64,000 nucleotides of DNA from Nelumbo lutea (Eukaryota; Streptophyta; Magnoliopsida; Proteales; Nelumbonaceae): NCBI GenBank assembly GCA_022828595.1, contig JAKGHH010000005.1, positions 31,508,193 to 31,572,192 on the forward strand, read 5' to 3'. This document shows positions 47,307-59,269 of this stretch, piece after piece. The translations under genes and the position numbers were made by a program. A model generated the notes under the pieces. That model was given only the letters and a program-made list of their open reading frames with translations. It was not told the origin of the DNA and ran no database searches. How positions within the stretch are numbered: the stretch's first letter is position 1; the number at the start of each line of letters is the position of its first letter.

Positions 47307-47590
47307 TGTTAGTGAAGGGGTATTTCGGTCTTTGTACCTGTTAAGAATGCTGAGGTGTACTATTTCGAGTGCCTCTTACTTAAATAAGGGCACTCATGTC
47401 TTTTCCAAATATATTAATATTATAATTACAGGTCTGGCCAAAACAAGGGTTAACTTTCCTAATTCGAACCAGACCTTTTCTCTCCTTCTTCCTCTTTCTT
47501 CCTTCTTCTTTCCTCTCTTCCTTCTTGCTGTTTACTTTACTTTTCAGCTAATAAACAAAACAGACTTCTAGGGCAGGCCGAACTTCAACA
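47307..47590 (+). repeat. 5' LTR of element B
   Basis: 284 bp, TGTTAGTGAA to TTCAACA. A CT-rich stretch (about 47475-47525) precedes the 3' end. It lacks the 8 bp atgttagt present in the 3' LTR. Confidence 0.95.
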
Positions 47591-47602
47591 TGGTATCAGA
47601 GC
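47591..47602 (+). other. primer binding site of element B
   Basis: TGGTATCAGAGC directly follows the LTR. It is complementary to the 3' end of initiator methionine tRNA, the usual copia primer. Confidence 0.93.
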
Positions 47603-48170
47603 ATCATTAAACAAATCAGGCCTGCTAGAATTCTGTTTTCTGCGCATTCGAACTAGGGTTTCCCTTGGATTTCTCAGCCATTGGTTGGAGACTGGGAAAA
47701 GGGCTGAAAAGGAGTGATCGCCCTCTTCCCTTGGAGGTTTCTATTCCTCCGGTTGTGTTGTTGGTGATTGGTTGCTGTGGTTTCTAAACCCTCCCCTAAT
47801 TAATGTAGGGCTGGTACGTGTGGTGCAGTGGTGTTTCATTCCTTCGTGTGGTTGGCCTTAAGGTAATGAGGTGAGTTTTTTTTTATGCATAGTTTCTGTT
47901 ATGGAACACATGAGAAGGTGTGGTACAGATCGTATGATGGATTTTCAGATTGCAGTATGATAGGGTTTATGCTGGTTTGTGTGTGATTCGAAGGGAAGTA
48001 GTGTTTACTTAATGGTGAAACTTCCGGTAGTTGTGGAGTAGGGTTTGTGGTGTTACAAGTGTGGCTTTAGCCTTTATTATTGCTGAAATCAGTGTGTAGA
48101 TTTCGGTAAAGTGTCTGTGTGCAGTGTGCAGTGTGTAGTGCTCGGGATTCAGTGATAAGGGAATTCGACA

Positions 48171-49110
48171 ATGGCAGATAACAGTGATAGTAAACCTAGT
48201 GTGATGATATCTACCGACTACCTGGATTGTCCAAATTACCTCCATTAAACTGAATGGAGAGAATTATGTCCCTTGGGCCAAGTCTGTAGAGGTTTTTCTG
48301 AAGGCGAAGAAGAAGGTAAAACACATAAGAGAGGAGAAACCCCCCACTAATTCTCAAGAGTACGAAGACTGGGAACAGGAAGATGCACAGATCATCACAT
48401 GGTTGTGGAACAGTATGGAACCCAGAATTAGTGTGAACTTCATGTTTCTTGACACAGCCAAAGAGGTGTGGGATCATGCTAAGAAATTGTATTCAGGTCA
48501 GGATAATACAACTAGGGTATATCAATTGTATCAGGAATACTTTAATCTGCAACAGGGAAATTAGAGCCTTGAGGAGTATTATGCTAGTATAAGAAATATC
48601 CGTAATGAGTTAAATGTCTATCATCCTCTCACTTCTGATGTCAAAGTTCAACAACAACAGAGAGAGTAGCTTGATGTGACTCAGTTTCTGGTGGGGCTGA
48701 AGTCTGAGTATGAACCAGTACGAGCCCAGATACTAGGAGGATCTGCCCTTCCATCTTTAGAGGAGGTGTTTGCTCGTCTTTGGAGGACTTCCATTGGATC
48801 TATGGAAAACTCTAATATCTCAGATAAATTAGCATTTGCAGTGTCAAGAGGTCGAGGCGGCAGAAGTGGAGCTCGAGGAGCCCAGCCTGGCCGTGGTGGC
48901 AGTAGTGGTCCGGTGTATGGCCGGAGTGGTAGTGTTGGATCTACACATATCCGTGGTGGTGGTCGTACTGGAGGCAGAGATTTAGGGGGAGCTCGTGGTA
49001 GAGGACGTGGCTCGGGTCCATGCAGGTGTACTCATTGTGGTTTGGATGGACATACTATTAACTACTGCTATGACTTACATGGTTCACCCTCGACGTGGGC
49101 CAACCATGCC
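48171..49110 (+). pseudogene. gag of copia element B
   Basis: The ATG at 48171 opens MADNSDSKPSVMISTDYLD. One extra T near 48226 shifts the frame; later codons read as typical gag, with stops at 48562 and 48667. The remainder is open from 48676 with SRGRGGRSG-type Arg/Gly repeats and an intact CCHC knuckle CTHCGLDGHTINYC at 49027-49068. Confidence 0.92.
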
Positions 49111-49905
49111 ATGACTAGTGACACCAGTTCTAGCTTTAGACAGGAGAACCAGTCAGCTAACCATATGCCTTCTACCTCTTCAGATGGTCCAAGCAAGGAG
49201 ATGGTGAGTGTTCCTTGTGATGAGTGTGAAAGGATTGTTCAATCCATGTCGCAACAGAACACAACTACCTTTGCACACTCAGGTATGGCTTGTTTGGCAT
49301 CCACACCCAACCCCTGGATTATTGACTCTGGAGCCTCCGATCACATGACGGGAACTCTAGGTGTGTTTTCATCTCTCACTCATTGCTCAACATCACAATC
49401 TGTTACCCTTGCTAATGGCTCCACATCATCTATCTGTGGTGTTGGTAATGTTGACCTAGACCCTGTATCCCTATCCTCTGTTTTATATGTACCTAAGCTT
49501 CCATTTAATCTTATGTCTGTTAGTAAGCTGACCAAGTCCCTTAATTGCTCCATTACATTTTACCCTTCTATGTGTGTTTTTCAGGATCTCAAGACGGGGA
49601 TGAAGATTGGTGGAGGGCATGAAGCCGGTGGACTGTATTATCTTGATGGTGGTGGAAGAACGTCAACGGCCCTTCAGTCATCTATTTCTCCTCTCCAGTT
49701 GCATTGTAGATTTGGTCATCCTTCACTGAAAGTGCTAAAGTCCTTGGTCCCTTCATTGAGTCAACTTTTTGTTCTATATTGTGAGTCGTGTCAATTTGGG
49801 AAACACCATCGTGTTCCCTTTAGTTCTAGGGTTGATAACCATGTGTCAAGTCCTTTTTCTTTAATTCATTCAGATGTTTGGGGTCCTTATAAAGTGATGT
49901 CATAA
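49110..49905 (+). pseudogene. protease and pre-integrase of copia element B
   Basis: It lies in the same open frame as the end of gag. WIIDSGASDHMTG (from about 49315) keeps the catalytic D-S-G. LHCRFGHPSLKVLKSL then CESCQFGKHHRVPF (49698-49820) is the His/Cys zinc domain preceding integrase. The frame ends at 49903-49905 (TAA) just after SDVWGP; element A keeps a Tyr codon there. Confidence 0.93.
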
Positions 49906-50990
49906 AATGGATACAGATATTTTGTAATTTTTGTTGATGACTTTTCAAGAATGACGTGGCTCTATTTAATGAAAGAAAGAAGTGAATTATTTGCCATCTT
50001 CCAGAAATTTTATGCTGAGATCCGCAATCAATTTGGCATTCACATCAAAATTTTCCGTTCTGATAATGGCCATGAATACTTGTCTTCATCTTTTCAAGAA
50101 TACTTGGACCAACATGGCATTATACACCAAACTTCATGTACCTACACTCCACAACAGAATGGGGTTGCTGAGAGAAAGAACCGACATCTTGTAGAAACGG
50201 CACGCTCACTCATGCACCACATGAATGTTCCCAAACCTTTTTGGAGTGATGCAATGCTCACCTCTTGTTTCTTAATTAATCGGATGCCCACGTCTATTCT
50301 TGATGGTCGCTCTCCTTTTAGTGTCTTGTTCCCCAACATGTCTCCGTTTCCGCTTTCTCCTCAGGTATTTGGGTGTGTTTGCTTCGTCCATAATTTGGGT
50401 CCTGGGACTGACAAGTTAGATGCACGATCCCTTAAGTGTATCTTCCTTGGCTATTCCCGGACTCAGAAAGAGTACAAGTGTTACCATCCCAGTTCTTGTC
50501 GTTCCTTGGTATGTGCTGATGTTACATTCTTCGAGTCTACTCCTTTCTTCGTGGGGTCCGGTGATGCTGCATCCTCCACATCACCTCCTCCTCTTCCCTT
50601 CCTGTGGTTGATCCTCCTCCTCTGGTTCCGGTCGTGCCTAAGTCCTTGCCTCCGGTGCCATCGTCCGTTGACCGTCCACCTATCCGTCACGTGTACACAT
50701 CGCCCACGTGTACCGGCTGCAACTCCTTCGGCTTCATCACCGTCGACAGATCCAGCTCCAGATCCGACACCAGCCTCCGACCTTGATCTTCCTATTGCCT
50801 TATGGAAAGATAAACGCATCTGCACCCTTCACCCTATTTCCAATTTTGTTTCACTTACTCACCTCTCTGCCTCCCATCGCCAGTTCATCTCTTTGTTATC
50901 CTTAGTGGTTATTCCTAAGGATGTCCAGGAAGCCCTTACCTCTCCAGAGTGGTGTCGTGCTATGGAAGAAGAGCTCTCTTGCTCTCCATC
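49906..50990 (+). pseudogene. integrase of copia element B
   Basis: Core motifs are DDFSRMTWLYLM, RSDNGHEYL (second Asp present, about 50057) and QQNGVAERKNRHL with the Glu (about 50155). The post-core region SRTQKEYKCYHP and VTFFESTPFF leads into a Pro/Ser-rich linker. All three catalytic acids are readable, but the stop at 49903 and a frameshift near 50985 separate integrase from its neighbours. Confidence 0.93.
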
Positions 50991-51860
50991 ATAATCACAC
51001 TTGGGACCTCACCGCTCTTCCTCCTGGGAAGCAGGCTGTCGGTTGTAAGTGGGTGTATACCGTTAAGTACTTGCCAGATGGACGTGTTGAGCGCCTGAAG
51101 GCGCGACTGGTTGCAAAAGGGTACTCCCAAACCTATGGCATTGACTACACAGAGACATTCTCCCCGGTTGCTAAGATAGGTTCAGTTCGTGTTGTCATCT
51201 CCCTTGCGGCTATGTATGATTGGCCTCTACATCAGCTAGATATCAAAAATGCCTTTTTACATGGTGATTTGCTTGAGGAAGTATACATGGAGCAACCACC
51301 AGGGTTTGTTGCTCAGGGGGAGGATGGTAAGGTATGCAGACTTAAGAAGGCTATATATGGACTTAAACAGTCCCCTCAAGCATGGTTTGGTAGGTTCAGT
51401 GAGGTGGTCAAGAAGTTTGGTATGAAACAGTGCCAAGTTGATCACTTTGTCTTCAGTCATGACTCTCCGGTAGGCAAAATACTACTGGTGGTGTATGTAG
51501 ATGATATCGTTGTGACTGGGAATGATAAAATGGGCATTGGCAGATTGAAGGCATTCCTACAGGAACACTTTCAGACAAAGGACCTTGGCAAATTGAAATA
51601 CTTTTTGGGCATAGAGGTAGCAAGATCTAAGCATGGCATTAATTTGTGTCAGAGGAAATATGTGCTTGATTTACTGGAAGAAACATGTTTCTTGGGTACT
51701 AAACCGACTGAGACACCTATGGAAACAAATATGAGGCTGAGCAGTGATATAGGTGAAGTATTTGAAGACCCTGGCAGATACTGACGACTTGTAGGCAAAC
51801 TAAACTATCTAACCATTACTCGGCCAGATATTTCATTTGCGGTTAGTGTGGTGAGTCAGT
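50991..51860 (+). pseudogene. reverse transcriptase of copia element B
   Basis: One long frame runs from 50921 to 51784. It has GCKWVYTVKYLPDGRVERLK, DYTETFSPVAKIGSVRVV, LDIKNAFLHGDLLEEVYMEQ and KKAIYGLKQSPQAW. The catalytic YVDD is at 51494-51505, followed by [18 protein letters not shown]. All conserved blocks are present; the frame ends with a TGA at 51782 in DPGRY-R. Confidence 0.95.
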
Positions 51861-52438
51861 TCATGCAGAAACCTTTGGTCCCACATTAGAATGCAGTGCT
51901 AAGGATTGTGAGGTATTAGAAAGGAGCTCCTGGTCGTGGTTTGCTGTACAAAAGTGGCGGAAAACTGGAAGTAGAAGGATACACCGGTGTTGATTGGGCA
52001 GGTTCTATGTCTGATAGACGGTCTACGACAGGCTATTGCACCTTTCTGGGGGGTAACCTAGTAATGTGGAAAAGTAAGAAGCAAACGGTTATGGCAAGAA
52101 GCAGTGCAGAAGCAGAATATAGAGCCATGGCACATACTGCTTGTGAATTAGTGTGGCTAAGGAACCTTCTACAGGAGATAGGATATGACATCAGTACTCC
52201 AATGAAGCTCTATTGTGACAATCAGGCAGCGATTCATATCTCTTCCAATCCAGTGTTTCATGAAAGAACCAAGCACATCGAAGTTGACTGTCATTTTGTG
52301 AGGGAGAAGGTGCTGAATGGAGTGATAGAGACTGCATATGTTAATACAGGAAACCAGTGGGCAGACTTGTTTACAAAAGGTTTGAGTCGGGGGAGAGAGG
52401 ACTACATGTGTAACAAGTTGGGATTATATGATATATAG
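51861..52438 (+). pseudogene. RNase H of copia element B
   Basis: Stops near 51886 and 51917 precede an open frame from 51941. It reads [54 protein letters not shown] and ADLFTKGLSRGRED, ending at a natural stop at 52436. TGVDWAG replaces the common TDADWAG. Confidence 0.94.
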
Positions 52439-52446
52439 TCACCATC

Positions 52447-52749
52447 TTGAGGGGGAGCGTTAGTGAAGGGGTACTTTGGTCTTTGTACCTGTTGAGAATG
52501 CTGAGGTGTACTATTATGTTAGTTCGAGTGCCTCTTACTTAAATAAGGGCACTCATGTCTTTTCCAAATATATTAATAATATAATTACAGGTCTGGCCGA
52601 AACAAGGGTTAACTTTCCTAATTCGAACTAGACCTTTTCTCTCCTTCTTCCTCTTTCTTCCTTCTTCTTTCCTCTCTTCCTTCTTGCTGTTTACTTTACT
52701 TTTCAGTTAATAAACAAAACAAACTTCTAGGGCAGGCCAAACTTCAACA
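52447..52749 (+). repeat. polypurine tract and 3' LTR of element B
   Basis: Tract TTGAGGGGGAG at 52447-52457; LTR 292 bp at 52458-52749. Its first base is C instead of T (CGTTAG). Confidence 0.95.
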
Positions 52750-53417
52750 AAAGGAAATTAAAAAGAAAGCGAGTGAAGCCAAATTTAATGCAGAGATTTA
52801 AATCAATATAGATATATTAAAGAGGAAGATAAAAGAGTCTTGATAAAAAATTAGGAAATTAAGGAAGATGGAAAAATATTTTGAAAAAATATTAAATGAA
52901 GAACATGTAGAGGGTGCTAGTGGAGGAGGAATCAATAACTCAAATAATATTTAAAGTAACATATACCTTTGTAAAATTACTGTATCCTAATAGGAATGAT
53001 GAAAGGTAGGGGAGAGGTCGGCTTATTATGGCTAATTAAGTTATTGTAACAATTACTGTAGAATTAAATTCATGAGCCACACTATGAAACTTTGAGAGAG
53101 AATAATTGACCAACCATTACAACATGAAACAAATATTTTAGAAAACTAATTTAGGTTTATGATAGGAAGATCGACCATGTAAGCCAATTTTTTATTAAGA
53201 TGATTTATAGAAAAGTTTAGAGAGAAGAAATAAGGTCTCCATATGGTTTCATTGATCTAGAGAAAGCATAGAATAGAGTCACTAGGGAGGTAATATGGGG
53301 GGTTGGAAGAGAAAGGAACCCCAAATCGGTAAGTGGACCTAAAGTAAGGATTATGTATGAGGTGCAAAAACTAATGTTTGAAAACTTGTGGGGGAGACAT
53401 CATATGTTTTTTAGTTT
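52750..53417 (+). pseudogene. RTE LINE, part 3 (reverse transcriptase)
   Basis: After element B the LINE resumes in its Lys-rich pre-RT part. Across several frames it shows KLMSHTMKL (about 53070), then IGRSTM followed by a decayed EKFREKK block and a block like VPREVIWWVLEKKG (53160-53320). These are the central motifs of RTE reverse transcriptase. The catalytic region further 3' is missing because an L1 relic begins at about 53437. Confidence 0.8.
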
Positions 53418-53436
53418 CAAAAAAAAATCATATATA

Positions 53437-54420
53437 TATTTTTTTATGAGCAGCCCTCAAGAGGTTCTATTAATAATTTTGGAAAAATAATAGAGGTTGT
53501 CTTACACCTCAAAGAGTGGTTAGCCTCAGATAACACCAACCTAGAAAAAAAAAGAGATCACTAATACAAAATATTTTACATAACTTGGCCCGAAAACATG
53601 TTGTCCCTCATTGCCACTTGTTTTTCAAATCCATTTGCTAGTCCATTAATAAATTGTGGTATCCATTTCACCATAGCCCTCAATTCCTCTATCATCTTCT
53701 TGATTTATTGAATAGTATATCTGTATTTCCATGAAATTTTGTAGGTTCCACTCAGCCACCCAGTCACGACTCTTGAATCTCCTTCAATCACTAGGTCACT
53801 GATGTTCAAAGCTTTTGCTCTTCTTATGCCATGGAGGATTGCCCACATTTATTCCTTAATTGAATATCCATTCCCTATAGGTCTTGAAGACATTGTAGTG
53901 ATGTTTTCTTCTTCATATCTGAATGTGCCTCCAATGCTTACCAAGCCTAGATTTCCTAAACAACAACCATCAAAGTTAAACTTTATATAGCCTGGTCTAA
54001 GAGGGAACCATCTAGCAATGAGGACTTTTTTGATGAAGAAGACTCAGTCACCTGTCTCCAGGTTTTAATGATAGCATTTGTTGTAAAAGGTGAAAAATAT
54101 CCAATGTCTTCACCCATTGAACAAATTTGATGGAGATACCGTCTAATGGTATCCTCAAAAAACCTTTCCTTGTTACTAAAAAATGTGCTATCCTTGAAGT
54201 GTGAACAATAAAGCAATGCCCTTAAATCCTCTGGAATTGATCAGATGCCACCAAATTATAAGAGAAAGAAAGTCCAAATAGTAAACACAATTTGGTAGGA
54301 GATTAGAAAGTTAAATGCGCTTTCCCTGTTTGCTTTGTAGAGGAGACAAATATATGGTGAGATGTACCAAAATGATTTTGTCCTCTTTAAGTTACCACAA
54401 GTATTAATTTTGTTTAGAAA
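53437..54420 (-). pseudogene. L1 LINE relic: zf-RVT and RNase H (minus strand)
   Basis: On the minus strand the frame passes CLLYKANRESAFNFLISYQ (about 54350-54290, zf-RVT-like with one Cys changed). Later comes LNFDGCCLGNLG (about 53980-53945; N-F-D-G is the catalytic start of RNase H), then EGDSRVVTGWLSGT near 53760. It ends in a short A-run next to the RTE sequence at 53437. It is fragmentary, with stops and shifts. Confidence 0.7.
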
Positions 54421-54429
54421 CAAAATTAA
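54404..54429. repeat. perfect 12-bp palindrome at a transposon junction
   Basis: TTAATTTTGTTT, AG, AAACAAAATTAA lies exactly where the L1 relic meets the copia relic. Confidence 0.85.
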
Positions 54430-54539
54430 TTTTCCTCTATATGTGCACAACTTAGTCCTTTGGTGAAATGATCTACCAATTGATATTACCTCACATATGG
54501 GGTAACTATTTTTCTCCATTAGTAATCTTTTCTCTACAA

Positions 54540-55480
54540 AGTGACAGTCCATTTCTATATGATCGGTCCTATCATGAAATACCAAGTTGGAAGAAATGTG
54601 AATTGTAGCTTGGTTATCAAAAAACAATTTTATAGGCTTACCTCCACTCCAATTTCCTATAGCAAATGCTTCAACTAGACCAGCTCACAAGTGGTGTGAG
54701 CTGTCACTCTGTATTCTACTTTAGCACTACTTCTAGCTACAACACTCTGTTTCTTATTCTTCCAAGTAATTAAATTTCCACCAATAAAAGTGTAGTAGTC
54801 TATGGTGGACTTCCTATTTGTTACTGATCCTTCCCAATTTTCATCTGAATACCAATTCTCCTCCTTTCTTTATAACAAGCCTTTACCTAGAGCACATTTT
54901 CAGTATCATAAAACTCTAGCAATTCCTTACCAATGACTAGTTCTTGGGTTTTACATAAACTGGCTAAGTACTCCCACACTGAATGAAATGCCTGGTCTAG
55001 TGATAATAAGATAGATAAGTTTTCCAACCAGCCTCCTACAGCTTTCTAAGTCTTCCAACAGCTTCCCCTTACTATCAATGATCTTGGTATTCGGCTCATT
55101 AGGAGTTTCAGTTGTCTTAGCTCCTAGTAACTGTGTTTCCTCTAACAAATCAAGTACGTACTTTTGTTGTGAAAGAGAGATTCCCCACTTAGACCTTGCC
55201 ACCTCAATTCATAGGAAGTAATTTAATTGGTGCAACTCCTTGGTTTGGAATTTGTGCTATAGGAACTGTTTTAATTCACCAATTCCGCAAGTATCACTTC
55301 CTGCAATAATGATGTCACTAACATATACTATAAAAATAACCTTTCTAGATAAAGTATCTCTACTAAAAACTAAATGATCAACACTGCATCGGTATAAGCC
55401 AAACTCTTGAACCTCCCAAACCAGGCACAAGGTGACTACTTCAGACCATAAATTGCTTTCTTTAACCTACACATCTTTGT
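54540..55480 (-). pseudogene. RNase H and reverse transcriptase of element C
   Basis: Minus-strand RNase H end: FFDNQATIHISSNLVFHDRT, then a decayed HIEMDCHFVEKR (54627-54530). The RT C-terminal part at 55202-54951 reads ARSKWGISLSQQKYVLDLLE, then RRLVGKLIYLIITRPGISF. A YVSDI-type decayed active site near 55325 and further RT traces lie upstream. Confidence 0.8.
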
Positions 55481-55516
55481 AAACCCATTTGCATCCTACC
55501 ACTTGTTCAGTTGTTT

Positions 55517-55786
55517 GTCTTTTTTTGATCAGCAAAAGAGAATTTTATTTGAAATTAGGGTTAAAATAAGGTTTTACAGCTTTGTGTATGGGATTAAAGC
55601 TCCCACACTACTACAAATTTCTGTCCCACTTTACATTGCAGCCCAAAACAATTGTTGCCTCAAAGCCCCCTGTTTAGCAAGATAATCAGCTATTCCATTT
55701 GCACTCCTTCTAACCCATTTGAGTTCAGCCTTTACCTTCCTTGCAACCTTTTCCACTTCCCTTATCACTTGTTAGAAGGTCCACGG
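55517..55786 (-). mobile_element. 5'-truncated L1 LINE with 16-bp target duplication
   Basis: The 16-bp acttgttcagttgttt at 55501-55516 and 55787-55802 is identical. Between them, on the minus strand, is the very end of an L1 RNase H (ELKWVRRSANGIADYLAKQG), a 3' untranslated stretch and a tail ending GATCAAAAAAA. This is the classic product of target-primed reverse transcription. It disrupts the reverse-transcriptase region of copia element C. Confidence 0.92.
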
Positions 55787-55799
55787 ACTTGTTCAGTTG

Positions 55800-56830
55800 T
55801 TTTTCAAGAGGCAAGGAGGTGAGTTCCTCGATGTGGTTAGACTTAAGAGCATAAACCTCTTCATCCATTGTCTTCTTCCACTCTAGTGAGGCAAGGGCTT
55901 CCTGGAAAAAACGGGGAATGGATACAGAAGAAAGAAGAGACAAACAACTAGTAGGAGGGAGATAAGTAAGAAAATGACACATAACAGGAAATGGGATGAC
56001 TAGTATAAGTACACCTACCTTTCCAACGGGTAATGGGAAAGTCGATGTCAGTTGGATCACTGAGGGTAAAGTGGATCATGGCTTGGCAAAAGTTGGAGCT
56101 AGAGAAAATTTCCCCATGGTCATTTGGCATGCACTCTATGAATGGGTGCTCACGGAGTAGCCTCAACAGTGGGAGCCAGTGGATCAATCGATGACAAGGA
56201 AACCTCTGCAGTAGGAAGACGAAGAGGCAGCGAAAGAAGAGAAGATATGGGAAATTGTTGCAGAAAAAAATGGTACATTCTCAAAAATGAAACATTTGAA
56301 AGGGAAAAAATATAAACGAAGGGAAGGACTATAACATTTATAAACTTCTTGGTTTTGAGAATATCCCAAAAAGACACACTTAAAGCATGAGGTTCTAGCT
56401 TATCCAACCCAGGACCAAATCTGGGAACAAAACAGACACAACCAAAGATACAAGGATGAAAAGGAAAAGGAGATAATGAGGAAAAAGGGGACTCATCACT
56501 AAGAACAGATGAAGGCATACGATTTATAAGGAAGCAAGACGTAATCACAACATAATTCCAATAAACTTTAGGGACAAACATTTGAATTAAGAGAGATCAA
56601 ACTATAACAAGCAAGTGTATTCTTCTGTTCATCCACATTGTTTTATTGGGGTGTGTGAGCAATAAGATTGATGGATAATTCCATGAGAATCAAAAACAAC
56701 TAAAAGGGTCCTTGAAAGTATTCCTTTGCATTACTAGAATGAAACATTTTAATAAAAACACCAAAGTAATCTTGAATCTCAGCATAGAAAGAGAGAAAAA
56801 AATCAGATAATGCCACCATAGAGATGTACT
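55800..56830 (-). pseudogene. integrase and linker of element C
   Basis: Minus-strand blocks: a decayed HTPQQNGVAE-like segment near 56655; ITSCFLINRMPSSVLSDESP (56560-56500); FGCVCFVPRFGPGLDKLEPH (56460-56395); then a Ser/Pro linker. The N-terminal integrase and the protease are absent. Confidence 0.75.
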
Positions 56831-57044
56831 ACCTCTACTCTTTTTATATCACCACCACAACCACCTCTAGCTCCACATCCAACTCCTCTACCACGAGTAC
56901 CACCTCCTCTACTAGCGGCTAAAGAAGACCTCTTTGACATGAAGTGTTATCATTCCATGGATTAGAAGCTCTTCTAATGTGGAAAAACACTTTTGAGAGA
57001 GATGGGATGCCACTACTATCTAGAATTTGAGCATGCAAGCAGCA
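56831..57044 (-). pseudogene. gag tail of element C
   Basis: Minus-strand ASRGGGTRGRG (about 56915-56880) is the Gly/Arg-rich gag tail. It runs directly into integrase sequence, so the zinc knuckle and protease were deleted. The right part (57044-56940) contains a gag segment resembling LDSSGIPSLSKVF. Confidence 0.65.
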
Positions 57045-59055
57045 TCCTTGCGATGAACCAAACATCAAGCTCTTCTAATGTAGGTATGTAGCCCTCACTC
57101 AGACCCTTAGAGAACACCAAACATCAAGATTAACACCACAAAAGTGAAGGGATGGGATATCCATCATATGGACGCCCAAATCTTGTGGAATGGACTGGGC
57201 AAATTTCAAAAATTTCTCCCATCTTTGCAGGAATCGAATTCCCTATTTTAGAAAAACATATTTTTCAAGGATCAATCTTGAACCATTACCAAACCAGATC
57301 TGAACCAAAATGAGTAAGAGGGAGGATGTACCTGATACAGAGAAACAATATCTCCCAATGGAGGTGTTCACGCCCAAGGAAGGATCCAAAATCTGCTCCC
57401 ATTGAATATGGCGCAGTGCAGGATGGAGCAGAATCAACAGTGTTCTTCCAAAAGAACTTGACCCTTCGCAAGAATCAACAGGATGGCTTGTGAATACAAC
57501 TCCAATCAATCTTTTCCCCAAAAGATTAGTACCAAGATCAAATCTTGATTACTTCTGTAGAGAGTAGGAGGTCGAACTACTGGAGGTGGCGGCTGCAAGA
57601 GAGTATTCGCAGGGTGTAGAATTCTCTCCTTTTGTGATCAGCTCATGTCAAAAGGCTGCCACCCCCTCCTCCTCTTATAATCTTAAAGGGATCAGCTCCT
57701 AATCCCATTAGGAGTTGCTAATCCAAATCACATTTGGATTAGAAGTCCCTTTAAGTGATAAGGTTACCCTTATCTTATCTGCAGATCAGATCAACCATCT
57801 CGTAATCTAATTAGGAGGCTTCCAGATCTAAATCTTATTTAGATCTTGGACTCTATAAGTGGATAGGGTCTAGGCCCAATCCTATCAGCTGATCCTGTTA
57901 GACAGTTTTGTATGCCCTTAGCTTCAATCAAAATGATGTACTTTATGAGTTTATTGTAAATGAATAAAAGTGCATATTTGATTCATGTTCCCTTGGTATG
58001 TTTCTGTGTAATACACTTAAACTGGACACTTAATGAGACTCGTGTTAGTTTAGAATGTTCACAGCCAGTGGGTCGGTCTGGGGAGACCTCTCCTGACAAG
58101 GCTGACACTGTGGTGCCACCAAGTCGGTTGGGGTGGCTTGTCTCAGCTACCGGGGTGAGACCCTAGGCACATACAGTGTGGGATTAATTGAATCTTTGAA
58201 CTGGACCAGATTTCCAGTATTGCCCTGGACCTTGGAGATTGATGGGCAAAACTGGAAAGTTACACCCGACCCCTAGACTCGATTATGATACTGCACTAGG
58301 TGTCGGATCGGGCTATCTTTGATGTATCAATCAGTGAGATCCTTAGCGGGGGTCAAAACCTGGGTATGTTGGGACAATCCGAGAATTCATCTGAGTGGGT
58401 GATCATAGTGACAGGATCAGCCCCTTTGTCGGACAAAGGTAATGATCGGGGATGCACTCTCACTGATGGAAACCAAGACTGCCGGCAGCCGATTTCAATC
58501 GTTGAAATTTGTTTTGCAAAATATATTTTATATGAGATAAAAGTATATATATATTATGGTTTTGAAATGTTTGCAAATATGTTTTAATTCCCGGGATCCA
58601 TATTTGAGAGAGTGCAACACTGTTCCTTGCAGCCGAGGGAGAGGTCCTCTCTTGTCGGGCAGTGTATGATCATTATGGGCTGAGAGGTTAAGTGTAAGGC
58701 CATTGAGGATAATACCTAATGGGCTAATCTTGCATCTGCCCACAGTCCCTGGGTGTTACAAGGTGGCTTGGCCCAGGGACCACTTAGGGTAAGTGTTGGG
58801 CCCATAGAGCCCATCTGATGGATTTCAGGGGGTGCACTGTCCATAACAGTGTATTCGGCCAGGCCTTGTAACAAAGGCTGGGCTGAACCCATGTGGCTGA
58901 TGTGTAGATCAATGTTTGGGTCCCACGCCATACAAGGAAGCCCAACTGGGCAGCAGTTTGGAAGGTTTAATGAATACATAACCCTAAATGGGCCTTAAGC
59001 CCATTTCAAACTGGGCTAATTTGATTAGTCTTTAAGGGGCGAATTCTGAGATAAG

Positions 59056-59253
59056 ATCAGCTGATAGGATTGGACCCACACCCTATCCACTCAGAGAGTC
59101 CAAGATCTAAATGAGATTTAGATTTGGAAACTTCCTAATTAGATTAGGAACTGGTTGATCTAATCTGCAGATAAGATAAGGTTTATCCCTTATCTTAAAG
59201 GGACTTCTAATCCAGATATGATTTGGGTTAGCAACTCCTAATGGGATTAGGAG
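59056..59253 (+). promoter_or_regulatory. tiled palindrome cluster upstream of LTR TATA box
   Basis: Palindromes in order: ATCAGCTGAT (59056); GATAGG/CCTATC (59063-59087); ATCTAAAT/ATTTAGAT (59105-59123); TTCCTAAT/ATTAGGAA (59132-59150); ATCTGCAGAT (59163); GATAAGG/CCTTATC (59175-59194); an imperfect CTAATCCA/TGGGTTAG (59207-59231); CTCCTAAT/ATTAGGAG (59235-59253). Loops are 0-13 nt. Such density suggests a binding-site array, or hairpins in DNA; function unknown. Confidence 0.75.
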
Positions 59254-59269
59254 CTGATCCCTTTAAGTC

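Larger units (their letters stand above)
47307..52749 (+). mobile_element. copia element B, full length
   Basis: 5443 bp with both LTRs, primer site, gag-pol and polypurine tract. It is flanked by aaagg at 47302-47306 and 52750-52754 (exact). The two LTRs differ at 10 aligned positions of 284 plus one 8-bp indel (counted by eye). Domains are all present but interrupted by a few stops and two frameshifts, so it is the youngest-looking element here yet not coding-competent as it stands. Confidence 0.97.

Noticed and set aside
57960..58587. Plus-strand frames of 68 and 95 codons inside the long LTR
   Set aside because: Not conserved in length or frame among LTR copies; no gag-pol similarity.
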